Assembly (NCBI GenBank): GCA_937897535.1
Contig: CALCQB010000317.1
Coordinates: forward strand, 1 to 20,112
From: an uncultured Novosphingobium sp.
GTDB taxonomy: Bacteria > Pseudomonadota > Alphaproteobacteria > Sphingomonadales > Sphingomonadaceae
DNA: 20,112 nt
Reading direction: 5' to 3'
Of the stretch, positions 7,160 to 13,959 are shown in pieces (the stretch's first letter is position 1; the number at the start of each line of letters is the position of its first letter). The notes under the pieces were generated by a model, which saw nothing but the letters and a program-made list of their open reading frames with translations, searched no databases and was not told the origin of the DNA. The position numbers and the translations under genes are program-made.

Positions 7160-7189
7160 TGTCGAGCCTTTGCGCGAGGGGGGGCGATC

Positions 7190-8317
7190 ATGGCGCCCGG
7201 TTTCGCAAAGTCCCTTATCTTGTCGCTGCTTGCACTGCCAGCCCTGATCGGCTGCGGCGGTGACAGGGCCGCCAGCCCGCCCCCGCCACTGGGCGAAGCG
7301 GCGCTCAAGGCCGTGATCGACAATCCCGGGGTTGACCGCGAACGGCTCGCCCGGGCGGTCGACAGCTTGTTCAGCAGCGATGAAACTGCCGAGACCAGGG
7401 CTCTGCTGGTCCTGCACAACGGCCAGATCGTCGCCGAGCGCTATGGCCCCGGTTATCACGAGAACACCCGGTTCGTGTCGTGGTCGATGGCCAAGACGGT
7501 GACCGCGGTGATGATCGGACAACTGGTTGCCGATGGCCGGTTGCGGCTGGACGAAGGCGTGCCGATCCCGGCCTGGCAGCGCAGCGGCGATCCCCGCGGT
7601 GAAATCACCTTGCGCCAGTTGCTGCAAATGCGCTCGGGTCTGCGCCATACCGAGGCCGGTGATCCGCTCTATGACAGCGATGAGGTCCGGATGCTGTTCC
7701 TCGACGGGCGCGACAATATGGGCGCCTATGCCGAGGCCCAGCCGCTTGAAGCCGATCCCGGCGCGAAGTGGGAATATTCCAGCGCGACCACCGTGATTCT
7801 GGCCGACCTCGCCGCCCGCTCGCTGACCGCCAGCACCGATCCGGCCGAACGGACCCGGGTCGTCCGCGAATATCTGCGGACCCGGCTGTTCGAACCGCTC
7901 GGAATGAAAAGCGTCGTGCCCGAATTCGATGCGACTGGTACGCTGATCGGCGGCAGCCTGATTCACGCCAGCGCCCGCGACTGGGCCAGGTTCGGCGAGT
8001 TCCTGCGCAACCGCGGCGCGATCAAGGGCGCGCAGCTGGTCCCTTCGGCCTGGGTCGACTTCATGACCAGCCCCAGTCCGCGCAATCGCGGCTATGGCGC
8101 GCAGACCTGGCTCAACCTGCCCCAGCCCGACGGCACGGTGCAATGGCCCGGCGCGCCCGCCAGCACCTTTTCGATGAACGGGCACCTCGGCCAGTACGTG
8201 GTGGTCAGCCGCGACAATGGCCTGGTCGTGGTCCGCCTCGGCAAGACCCAGGACGATCAGCACCAACCGCTCCGCGCCGCGCTGGCCCGGATCGTCACTC
8301 TTTACCTCAAAGGATAG
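7190..8317 (+). CDS. Serine hydrolase lipoprotein, class C beta-lactamase fold
   Basis: This is a 375-residue exported enzyme of the penicillin-binding-protein/class C beta-lactamase superfamily (esterase, amidase or peptidase). The N-terminus is a lipoprotein signal (SLILSLLALPALIGCGGD) with the acylated cysteine in LIGC. The catalytic set is present: S99-x-x-K102 in SWSMAKT, Y196 in WEYSSATT (YSS in place of YxN), and H332-x-G in NGHLGQY. The overall pattern (GQIVAERYGPG, RQLLQMRSGL, FEPLGMKS) is close to 6-aminohexanoate-dimer-hydrolase-like members, so beta-lactam resistance should not be assumed. A strong GAGGGGGG ribosome-binding site supports the ATG at 7190. It lies only 6 bp before gmd and probably heads that operon, suggesting a role in a glycan or its acyl groups. 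That link is inference. Confidence 0.9.
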   Translation: MAPGFAKSLILSLLALPALIGCGGDRAASPPPPLGEAALKAVIDNPGVDRERLARAVDSLFSSDETAETRALLVLHNGQIVAERYGPGYHENTRFVSWSMAKTVTAVMIGQLVADGRLRLDEGVPIPAWQRSGDPRGEITLRQLLQMRSGLRHTEAGDPLYDSDEVRMLFLDGRDNMGAYAEAQPLEADPGAKWEYSSATTVILADLAARSLTASTDPAERTRVVREYLRTRLFEPLGMKSVVPEFDATGTLIGGSLIHASARDWARFGEFLRNRGAIKGAQLVPSAWVDFMTSPSPRNRGYGAQTWLNLPQPDGTVQWPGAPASTFSMNGHLGQYVVVSRDNGLVVVRLGKTQDDQHQPLRAALARIVTLYLKG

Positions 8318-8323
8318 CGCATC

Positions 8324-9391
8324 GTGGAGCAGAAGACTGCGTTGATTACCGGCATCACCGGCCAGGACGGGGCCTATCTGGCCCGGCTGCTGCTGGGCAA
8401 AGGTTACCGCGTTCACGGGATCAAGCGCCGCTCGTCCTCGTTCAACACCGCCCGGATCGACGAGATCTACGAGGATCCGCACGCGCCGGATCCGCACCTG
8501 ACCCTGCACTATGGCGATCTGACCGACGCCACCAACCTGATCCGGATCGTCCAGGAAACCCAGCCCGACGAGATCTACAACCTGGCCGCACAGAGCCATG
8601 TCGCGGTCAGTTTCGAGACCCCCGAGTATACCGCCAATTCCGACGCGCTCGGCACGCTGCGCTTGCTTGAGGCGATCCGCATCCTGGGGCTGGAGAAGAA
8701 GACCCGGTTCTACCAGGCTTCGACCAGCGAACTTTACGGCTTGGTCCAGGAAGTTCCGCAGCGCGAGACAACCCCGTTCTATCCGCGCAGCCCCTATGCG
8801 GCGGCCAAGCTCTATGCCTACTGGATCACGGTCAACTACCGCGAGGCCTATGGCATCCATGCCTCCAACGGGATCCTGTTCAACCACGAAAGCCCGCTGC
8901 GCGGCGAGACCTTCGTCACCCGCAAGATCACCCGCGCCGCCGCCGCGATCGCGCTGGGGCGGCAGGACACGCTCTACCTCGGCAACCTCGATGCCCGGCG
9001 CGACTGGGGCCATGCCCGCGAATATGTCGAAGGGATGTGGCTGATGGTCCAGCAGGACGAAGGCGACGATTATGTCCTGGCGACCGGCGAGACCTCCACG
9101 GTGCGCCAGTTCGTCGAATGGTCGTTCGCCGATGCCGGGATCGAACTCGACTGGCGCGGCTCGGGCGTCGCCGAACAAGGCTTTTGCCGCCAGACCGGCG
9201 CGCTGCGCGTCGCTGTCGACCCGCGCTATTTCCGTCCGACCGAGGTCGACCTGCTGATCGGCGATCCCAGCAAGGCGCACCAGAAGCTTGGCTGGCAGCA
9301 CCGGACCTCAGTGCGGGATTTGGCGCGTGAGATGGTTGCGGCCGATCTGGCATTGGTCCGGAGTGGAGCCGGAGCGGGGGCAGCCGGGTGA
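8324..9391 (+). CDS. gmd: GDP-mannose 4,6-dehydratase
   Basis: Gmd converts GDP-D-mannose to GDP-4-keto-6-deoxy-D-mannose, the committed step toward GDP-L-fucose (and GDP-rhamnose or GDP-perosamine). It is an extended short-chain dehydrogenase of 355 residues. The NADP-binding GITGQDG is at residues 10-16, followed by the family-specific KRRSSSFNTARI. Catalytic residues are T134 and E136 in STSELYG, Y158 and K162 in SPYAAAK. The NHESPLRGETFVTRK segment and the GHAREYVEGMW motif are characteristic of Gmd. The start is GTG, with AAAGGA about 9 nt before it. Its stop overlaps the GTG of the glycosyltransferase (GTGA), and fcl follows, so the keto intermediate is probably channelled to fucose. 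Confidence 0.97.
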   Translation: MEQKTALITGITGQDGAYLARLLLGKGYRVHGIKRRSSSFNTARIDEIYEDPHAPDPHLTLHYGDLTDATNLIRIVQETQPDEIYNLAAQSHVAVSFETPEYTANSDALGTLRLLEAIRILGLEKKTRFYQASTSELYGLVQEVPQRETTPFYPRSPYAAAKLYAYWITVNYREAYGIHASNGILFNHESPLRGETFVTRKITRAAAAIALGRQDTLYLGNLDARRDWGHAREYVEGMWLMVQQDEGDDYVLATGETSTVRQFVEWSFADAGIELDWRGSGVAEQGFCRQTGALRVAVDPRYFRPTEVDLLIGDPSKAHQKLGWQHRTSVRDLAREMVAADLALVRSGAGAGAAG

Positions 9392-10287
9392 ACCAGGTGC
9401 AGCCCCGAATCGCGGTGCTGATGACGTGCCACAACCGGCGCGATTTGACCCTTGCCTGTCTGCGCCTGCTGCAAAGACAGGACCTGTTCCAAGGCGAAGA
9501 TCTGTTTCTGGTCGACGATGGCTCAAGCGACGGCACCGGCGCAGCGGTGCGCGCGTTAATTCCAGCGGCGAACGTCATTGCCGGCGATGGCTCGCTGTTC
9601 TGGAACGGCGGCATGCGACTGGCCTGGCAAGAGGCCAAGGCCCGGGGCGGCCATGACTTTTACCTCTGGCTCAACGACGACGTCGCCTTGGGCGACGATT
9701 GCCTGGCCATGCTGGTCGCCGATGCCGACGCCAGCGCGCCGCGCGGCGAGCCGGTGATCGTGGCGGCGGCAACCATAGAGCCCGGCGGGAGCCGGATCAC
9801 CTACAGCGGCCAGCGCCGCACGCGAGCCGACCGGCCCTTGCGGCTGAGCCTGCTTGCGCCGGTCGGCAACCCGATCCCGGCCGACACCGTCAGCGGCAAC
9901 ATCGTGCTGGTCTCGGCTGCGGCCGAGCGGGTGCTGGGCAACCTGCTGCCCGATTTCGAGCATATCTATGGCGATCTCGATTATGGCCTGCGCGCGCGCA
10001 TGGCCGGCGTTCCGGTGCTGCTGGCCAGTCGTCCTGGCGGTACGTGCGCGGCCAACGCCACGACGGGTTCATCACTCGACCCGGAGCTCTCGTTGTTTCG
10101 GCGGCTGGCGCTGTACCGCGCAGAGACACGCAAGATCCATGGCCGCGACTGGCGGCGGTTCGTGGCCCTGCATGGCGGCGGGGCGGCGGCGCAACTGGGA
10201 CACTGGCTGATGCCTTACCTGCGCTTGCTGCTGGCCCGGCCCAACCGCCATGCCGCCAGGATCATTTCCGGGAAGGACGGCGCGTGA
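9388..10287 (+). CDS. Family 2 glycosyltransferase
   Basis: This is a 299-residue GT-A fold transferase. It begins with the family hallmark IAVLMTCHNRRDLTLACL. The nucleotide-sugar-binding region is VDDGSSDGTG, and GDGSLFWNGGMRLAW and the metal-binding YLWLNDDV come next, with the acceptor-side motif YGDLDYGLRARMAG near residue 195. It lacks membrane helices, so it likely works at the cytoplasmic face on a lipid-linked or protein-linked acceptor. The GTG start overlaps the gmd stop by 4 nt, and the stop overlaps the fcl start the same way. Because it is locked between the two GDP-fucose enzymes, a fucosyl donor is the natural guess. Family membership alone does not fix donor or acceptor; a rhamnosyl- or mannosyltransferase is equally possible. 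Confidence 0.88.
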   Translation: MNQVQPRIAVLMTCHNRRDLTLACLRLLQRQDLFQGEDLFLVDDGSSDGTGAAVRALIPAANVIAGDGSLFWNGGMRLAWQEAKARGGHDFYLWLNDDVALGDDCLAMLVADADASAPRGEPVIVAAATIEPGGSRITYSGQRRTRADRPLRLSLLAPVGNPIPADTVSGNIVLVSAAAERVLGNLLPDFEHIYGDLDYGLRARMAGVPVLLASRPGGTCAANATTGSSLDPELSLFRRLALYRAETRKIHGRDWRRFVALHGGGAAAQLGHWLMPYLRLLLARPNRHAARIISGKDGA

Positions 10288-11225
10288 GCTACGAACTGGG
10301 CGGCAAGCGGGTCTGGGTCGCCGGGCACAACGGCATGGTCGGCGGGGCGATCGTCCGGCGACTGGCCAGCGAAGGCTGTGAGGTGCTGACCGCCGGACGG
10401 AGCGAGCTCGATCTGACCGACCAGCGCGCGGTGCTGGGCTGGATGCACAACAACCGTCCGCAGGCGGTGTTCCTGGCCGCGGCGCGGGTCGGCGGGATCC
10501 AGGCCAACAACACCCGGCCGGTCGATTTCCTGCGCGACAACCTGATGATCGAGACTGCGGTGTTCACCGGGGCCGAATCGGTCGGGGTCGAAAAGCTGCT
10601 GTTCCTGGGCTCCTCCTGCATTTACCCCAAGCATGCCGCGCAGCCGATCACCGAAGAAGCGCTGCTGACCGGGCCGCTCGAGCCGACCAACGAATGGTAC
10701 GCGATCGCCAAGATCGCCGGGATCAAGCTGGCCCAGGCCTATCGCCAGCAGTTCGGCTGCGACTACATCAGCGCGATGCCGACCAACCTCTATGGCCCGG
10801 GCGACAACTATGACCTGGCCGGCAGCCACGTGCTCCCCGCGCTGATCCGCAAGGTCCACGAGGCCAAGGCCAGCGGCAGCGCGGTGTCGGTCTGGGGCAG
10901 CGGCAGTCCCTTGCGCGAATTCCTTTACGTCGACGATTGCGCCGATGCCTGCGTCCACCTGATGACCGGCTATTCGGGCGCCCTCCACATCAATGTCGGT
11001 TCGGGTGAGGAAATCTCGATCCTCGATCTGACCCGGCTGGTGATGGAGGTGCTGGGCCATGACGGCGAGATCGTCACCGATCCGTCGAAGCCCGACGGCA
11101 CGCCGCGCAAGCTGATGGACAGCTCGCGGCTCAAGGCGCTCGGCTGGTCACCAAAAGTCGGGCTGCGCGAAGGCATCGCGAAGGCTTATGCCGCCTTCCT
11201 CGCTGGCGAGGGACGCGGCCTGTAA
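10284..11225 (+). CDS. fcl: GDP-L-fucose synthase
   Basis: Fcl (WcaG) epimerises and reduces GDP-4-keto-6-deoxymannose to GDP-L-fucose using NADPH. The 313-residue product has the dinucleotide-binding motif GHNGMVG at residues 14-20, LAAARVGGIQANN, the active-site GSSCIYP (S110, C112) and Y139-x3-K143 in NEWYAIAK. It continues with PTNLYGPGDNYD and FLYVDDCADAC, all standard for the family. The GTG start at 10284 overlaps the glycosyltransferase stop (GTGA), with GGAAGGA about 6 nt upstream. It is the last gene of the hydrolase-gmd-glycosyltransferase-fcl unit and is followed by a double hairpin. Together with manA and manC it supplies all the GDP-fucose steps except phosphomannomutase, which is not in this window. 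Confidence 0.97.
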   Translation: MSYELGGKRVWVAGHNGMVGGAIVRRLASEGCEVLTAGRSELDLTDQRAVLGWMHNNRPQAVFLAAARVGGIQANNTRPVDFLRDNLMIETAVFTGAESVGVEKLLFLGSSCIYPKHAAQPITEEALLTGPLEPTNEWYAIAKIAGIKLAQAYRQQFGCDYISAMPTNLYGPGDNYDLAGSHVLPALIRKVHEAKASGSAVSVWGSGSPLREFLYVDDCADACVHLMTGYSGALHINVGSGEEISILDLTRLVMEVLGHDGEIVTDPSKPDGTPRKLMDSSRLKALGWSPKVGLREGIAKAYAAFLAGEGRGL

Positions 11226-11247
11226 CGCTGGATTGAGGTCAGGAAAG

Positions 11248-11326
11248 CCCTTCCCCCTGGGGAAGGGATGGGGGGCAACGCTGGCCTCGGAACCCCCACC
11301 CCCAACCCCTCCCCATCGGGGAGGGG
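11248..11326. repeat. Double-hairpin intergenic element
   Basis: Two perfect 9-bp inverted repeats lie between the convergent fcl and metal-exporter genes. The first is CCCTTCCCC (11248-11256) with GGGGAAGGG (11259-11267). The second is CCCCTCCCC (11306-11314) with GGGGAGGGG (11318-11326). They are of similar C/G-run composition and are separated by a C-rich spacer (11268-11305). Such paired stems recall REP-like dispersed repeats seen between genes in sphingomonads, and may also act as a bidirectional terminator. Only one copy is present here, so the repeat status is inference. Confidence 0.6.
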
Positions 11327-11350
11327 AGACAGACCTCGCCAGCCTATGGT

Positions 11351-12265
11351 TCAAAGTTTGGCGAGCAAGTCTTCGGACGACAGGTCAGTCGGATCGACGT
11401 GGCCTTCGGGATCGGGATGGATCAGGATTTCGACTCCGGGGAACTCCCGGCCCAGGATCGCCTCGACCTCGTCCATCACCACGTGGGCCTGTGCCACCGT
11501 CATCTGCGGATCGACCGCGAGGTGGAACTGGACGAAGTCACGATCACCCGAGGTGCGGGTCCGCAGATCGTGCAGGCCCTTGATTTCGGGATGACGCGCG
11601 ACGGCTTCGAGGAAGGCCGCCTTGCGCGCCTCGGGCCATTCGTGGTCCATCAGCTGATCGACGGCTTGTTGCGATGCACCCCAGGCCCCCCAGCCCAGCC
11701 ACAGCGCGATCGCCAGGCCGAACAGCGGGTCGGCCCCGGAAATTCCGGCGTATTGGTCCAGCGCCAGCGCGGCAATCACCGCCAGGTTGAGCAGCAGGTC
11801 CGACTGGTAGTGGACATGGTCGGTGCTGATCGCGAGGCTGCCGGTCTGGCGGATCACCCGGCGCTGCCAGGCCAGCAGCGCGAGCGTCGCCACCATCGCG
11901 ATCACCGATACCGCAATTCCGCCCTCGGCCCCTTGCGGGCGGGTTCCGGCAAGCCATTGCTCGATCGCCCGGAACGCCAGGCTGAGCGCCGAAATCGAAA
12001 TCAGCACGACCTGGAACATCGCTGCCAGTGCCTCGGCCTTGCCGTGGCCGAAGCGGTGATTGGCATCGTCCGGCTGGGCCGCGACCCACACCCCGGCGAG
12101 CGTCGCCAGGCTGGCGACCAGATCGAGCACGGTATCGGCGAGGCTGCCGAGCATCGCGGTCGACCCGGTTGACAGCACGGCCCACAGCTTGAGCGCAACC
12201 AGCAGCAGCGCGACCGAGATCGAGGCCAGCGCGGCACTGCGGTTGAGGGCGGCGTTGCTGCTCAT
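11351..12265 (-). CDS. Cation diffusion facilitator metal exporter (FieF/YiiP-like)
   Basis: This is a proton-coupled exporter of divalent metals (Zn, Fe or similar) in the inner membrane, 304 residues. Six membrane helices are expected in the first two thirds. The tetrahedral transport site is intact: D44 and D48 in SLADTVLDL, and H152 and D156 in HVHYQSD, the DD/HD set of YiiP. The family loop NHRFGHGKAEALAA follows the second helix. The cytosolic domain (from about residue 210) carries FVQFHLAVDPQMTVAQAHVVMDEVE and a C-terminal H-containing strand (VEILIHPDPEGH). The ATG at 12265 overlaps the pdxH stop as ATGA and has only a weak ribosome-binding site, pointing to translational coupling. 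Metal specificity cannot be assigned safely. Confidence 0.95.
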   Translation of the reverse strand: MSSNAALNRSAALASISVALLLVALKLWAVLSTGSTAMLGSLADTVLDLVASLATLAGVWVAAQPDDANHRFGHGKAEALAAMFQVVLISISALSLAFRAIEQWLAGTRPQGAEGGIAVSVIAMVATLALLAWQRRVIRQTGSLAISTDHVHYQSDLLLNLAVIAALALDQYAGISGADPLFGLAIALWLGWGAWGASQQAVDQLMDHEWPEARKAAFLEAVARHPEIKGLHDLRTRTSGDRDFVQFHLAVDPQMTVAQAHVVMDEVEAILGREFPGVEILIHPDPEGHVDPTDLSSEDLLAKL

Positions 12266-12891
12266 GGATACAGCAGCGTGCTGCTCCAGCCGCCGTCGGG
12301 CAGCCGGGTGAAACGGCGGCGCTCGTGGAGCCGGAACGGCCGGTCGAGCCAGAACTCGAACGCGTTGGGGGTCAGGCAGAACCCGGTCCAGTGCGGCGGG
12401 CGCGGGACCTTTCCGACCAAGTGCCGGGCGGTCGTCTTGGCAATCTGGGCGAGAAACTCGCCGCGTGAGGACAGCGGTGCCGACTGGTCCGAGGCGTGGG
12501 CGCCGAGCTGCGAATCGCGGCTGCGGCTGGCGAAATAGGCGTCGGCCATTTCATCCGGCACCGGGGCGATCGTGCCTTCGATCCGGATCTGGCGGCGTAG
12601 CGACTTCCAGTGGAACAGCATCGCCGCCTGGGGGTTGGCGAGCAGTTCCTGGCCCTTGCGGCTGTGGCTGTTGGTATAGATCACGAACCCGCCGTGCGGA
12701 CCGAGCAGCTCGGGCCCGTGGTCCTTCATCAGCACCATGCGCAGCGATGGCATGGCATCGGGGGTGGCGGTGGCCAGCGCCACAGCCTCAGGGTCATTCG
12801 GTTCGCTTTGCTTCGCCGCCGCGAACCATTCGTCGAACAGCGCGAACGGCGCGGCATCGGGGATCGCGTTGGCGGCTTGGGTCTCGTCCAT
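12262..12891 (-). CDS. pdxH: Pyridoxamine 5'-phosphate oxidase
   Basis: PdxH is an FMN-dependent enzyme that oxidises pyridoxine or pyridoxamine 5'-phosphate to pyridoxal 5'-phosphate. The 209-residue product contains PFALFDEWFAAAKQSEPNDP, PSLRMVLMKDHG, FVIYTNSHSRKGQELLANP and AMLFHWKSLRRQIRIEG, the FMN-binding core. Next come SRSRDSQLGAHASDQS and PRPPHWTGF, and the C-terminal signature DRPFRLHERRRFTR ending in WSSTLLYP. The ATG at 12891 gives a normal family N-terminus (MDETQAANAIPDAAPF); a GTG at 12957 would add 22 unconserved residues. No strong ribosome-binding site is visible. It precedes the metal exporter with a 4-nt overlap and is divergent from the DnaJ-like gene. Confidence 0.95.
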   Translation of the reverse strand: MDETQAANAIPDAAPFALFDEWFAAAKQSEPNDPEAVALATATPDAMPSLRMVLMKDHGPELLGPHGGFVIYTNSHSRKGQELLANPQAAMLFHWKSLRRQIRIEGTIAPVPDEMADAYFASRSRDSQLGAHASDQSAPLSSRGEFLAQIAKTTARHLVGKVPRPPHWTGFCLTPNAFEFWLDRPFRLHERRRFTRLPDGGWSSTLLYP

Positions 12892-12957
12892 GGCCAGCGC
12901 ATAGCCGCGCTGTCCGCGCGATGAAAGCGCGAGCGTCTCGCAACAAGCGGCGAACAC

Positions 12958-12986
12958 CTTGCCCTAGCGGGTCAACACACCTAGCT
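12958..12986 (+). promoter_or_regulatory. Possible heat-shock (RpoH-type) promoter before the DnaJ-like gene
   Basis: CTTG (12958-12961) is followed after 18 nt by CCTAGCT (12980-12986), close to the alphaproteobacterial RpoH pattern CTTG-N17-CYTATNT with one mismatch in the downstream box and one extra spacer base. Transcription would start almost at the ATG (12994), giving a nearly leaderless message. The downstream box is part of the 10-bp palindrome CCTAGCTAGG (12980-12989), so the match may be accidental. Confidence 0.25.
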
Positions 12987-12993
12987 AGGCCCC

Positions 12994-13944
12994 ATGGCCG
13001 ATCCCTATTCGATCCTTGGCGTGGCGCGCGGTGCGACCGAGAAGGACATCAAGTCCGCCTATCGCAAGCTGGCGAAGGAACTCCACCCGGACCGCAACGC
13101 CGACAACCCCAAGGCCACCGAGCGCTTCTCCGAAGTGACCCGCGCCTATGACCTGCTGTCCGACAAGGACAAGCGGGCCAAATTCGACCGGGGCGAGATC
13201 GATATCGACGGCAACCCCTCGATGGGCTTCGGCTATGGCGGCGGTGGCGGCCCCGGTGGCGGGTTCGGCGGGCGTGACCAGCGCGGCTTTCGGGCCGACG
13301 GCTTCGAAGGCATGGGCGGGGCCGAAGGCATCGACCTCGGCGATATCTTCGACGGCCTGTTCGGCGGGCGCGGCGGGATGGGCGGCGGTTTCGGCGCCGG
13401 GCAGCAGCGCCGCGGCCCGGCGCCCAAGGGGGCCAATGTGCAGTACAAGCTGGGGGTCTCGCTGCCCGATGCGGCGATGCTCGCGACCCAGCGGATCACC
13501 CTCGCCGATGGCAAGACCATCGATCTGAAGCTCCCTGCCGGGGTCGAGGACGGCACTCAGATGCGGCTCGCCGGCAAGGGCGAGGCGGGCCCGGGCGGCA
13601 ACGGCGACGCGATCGTGGTGATCCACCTTCAGCCGCACGCCTTTTTCCGCCGCGATGGCGATAACCTCCGGCTCGACCTGCCGATCACCCTCGATGAGGC
13701 GGTCAACGGGGCCAAGGTCAAGGTCCCGACGCCCGATGGCGCGGTGATGCTGACGGTCGCCCCCGGGACCAGCTCTGGCAAGGCCCTGCGGCTCAAGGGA
13801 AAGGGCTTTTCGCGCAAGGACGGTACCCGCGGCGACCAACTGGTCACGATCGAGGTCCAATTGCCCGAAGCTGACGAGGATCTGGTCCGGCGACTGGACG
13901 GGTGGCGCGATTCGCGCAACCTGCGCAGCCGGCTGGGTGTCTGA
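12994..13944 (+). CDS. DnaJ-family co-chaperone, CbpA-like (no zinc domain)
   Basis: This is a 316-residue J-domain protein expected to stimulate DnaK ATPase and deliver substrates. The J domain occupies residues 1-70, with HPD at 31-33 (LAKELHPDRN) and the helix IV motif YDLLSDKDKRAKFD. A Gly/Phe-rich linker spans about residues 75-145, including runs of Gly. There is no CxxCxGxG zinc-finger domain, so it is the CbpA/DjlA-type class rather than true DnaJ. The two C-terminal beta-barrel substrate-binding domains follow (TIDLKLPAGVEDGTQMRLAGKG, VVIHLQPHAFFRRDGDNL, ALRLKGKGF). The ribosome-binding site is poor (TAGG), which fits a short leader. The next gene starts 15 bp downstream. Confidence 0.92.
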   Translation: MADPYSILGVARGATEKDIKSAYRKLAKELHPDRNADNPKATERFSEVTRAYDLLSDKDKRAKFDRGEIDIDGNPSMGFGYGGGGGPGGGFGGRDQRGFRADGFEGMGGAEGIDLGDIFDGLFGGRGGMGGGFGAGQQRRGPAPKGANVQYKLGVSLPDAAMLATQRITLADGKTIDLKLPAGVEDGTQMRLAGKGEAGPGGNGDAIVVIHLQPHAFFRRDGDNLRLDLPITLDEAVNGAKVKVPTPDGAVMLTVAPGTSSGKALRLKGKGFSRKDGTRGDQLVTIEVQLPEADEDLVRRLDGWRDSRNLRSRLGV

Positions 13945-13959
13945 GGCCCGCCCCGAAAC

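Noticed and set aside
7190..8317. Calling the serine hydrolase an antibiotic-resistance beta-lactamase
   Set aside because: The fold family fits but YSS replaces the YxN motif of true class C enzymes, it is a lipoprotein, and the overall pattern is that of esterase/amidase-type members.
6812..9301. An 829-codon minus-strand open frame spanning gmd and the hydrolase
   Set aside because: Only its last 115 codons have a start signal, membrane helix and sensible composition; the rest is antisense to two recognised genes.
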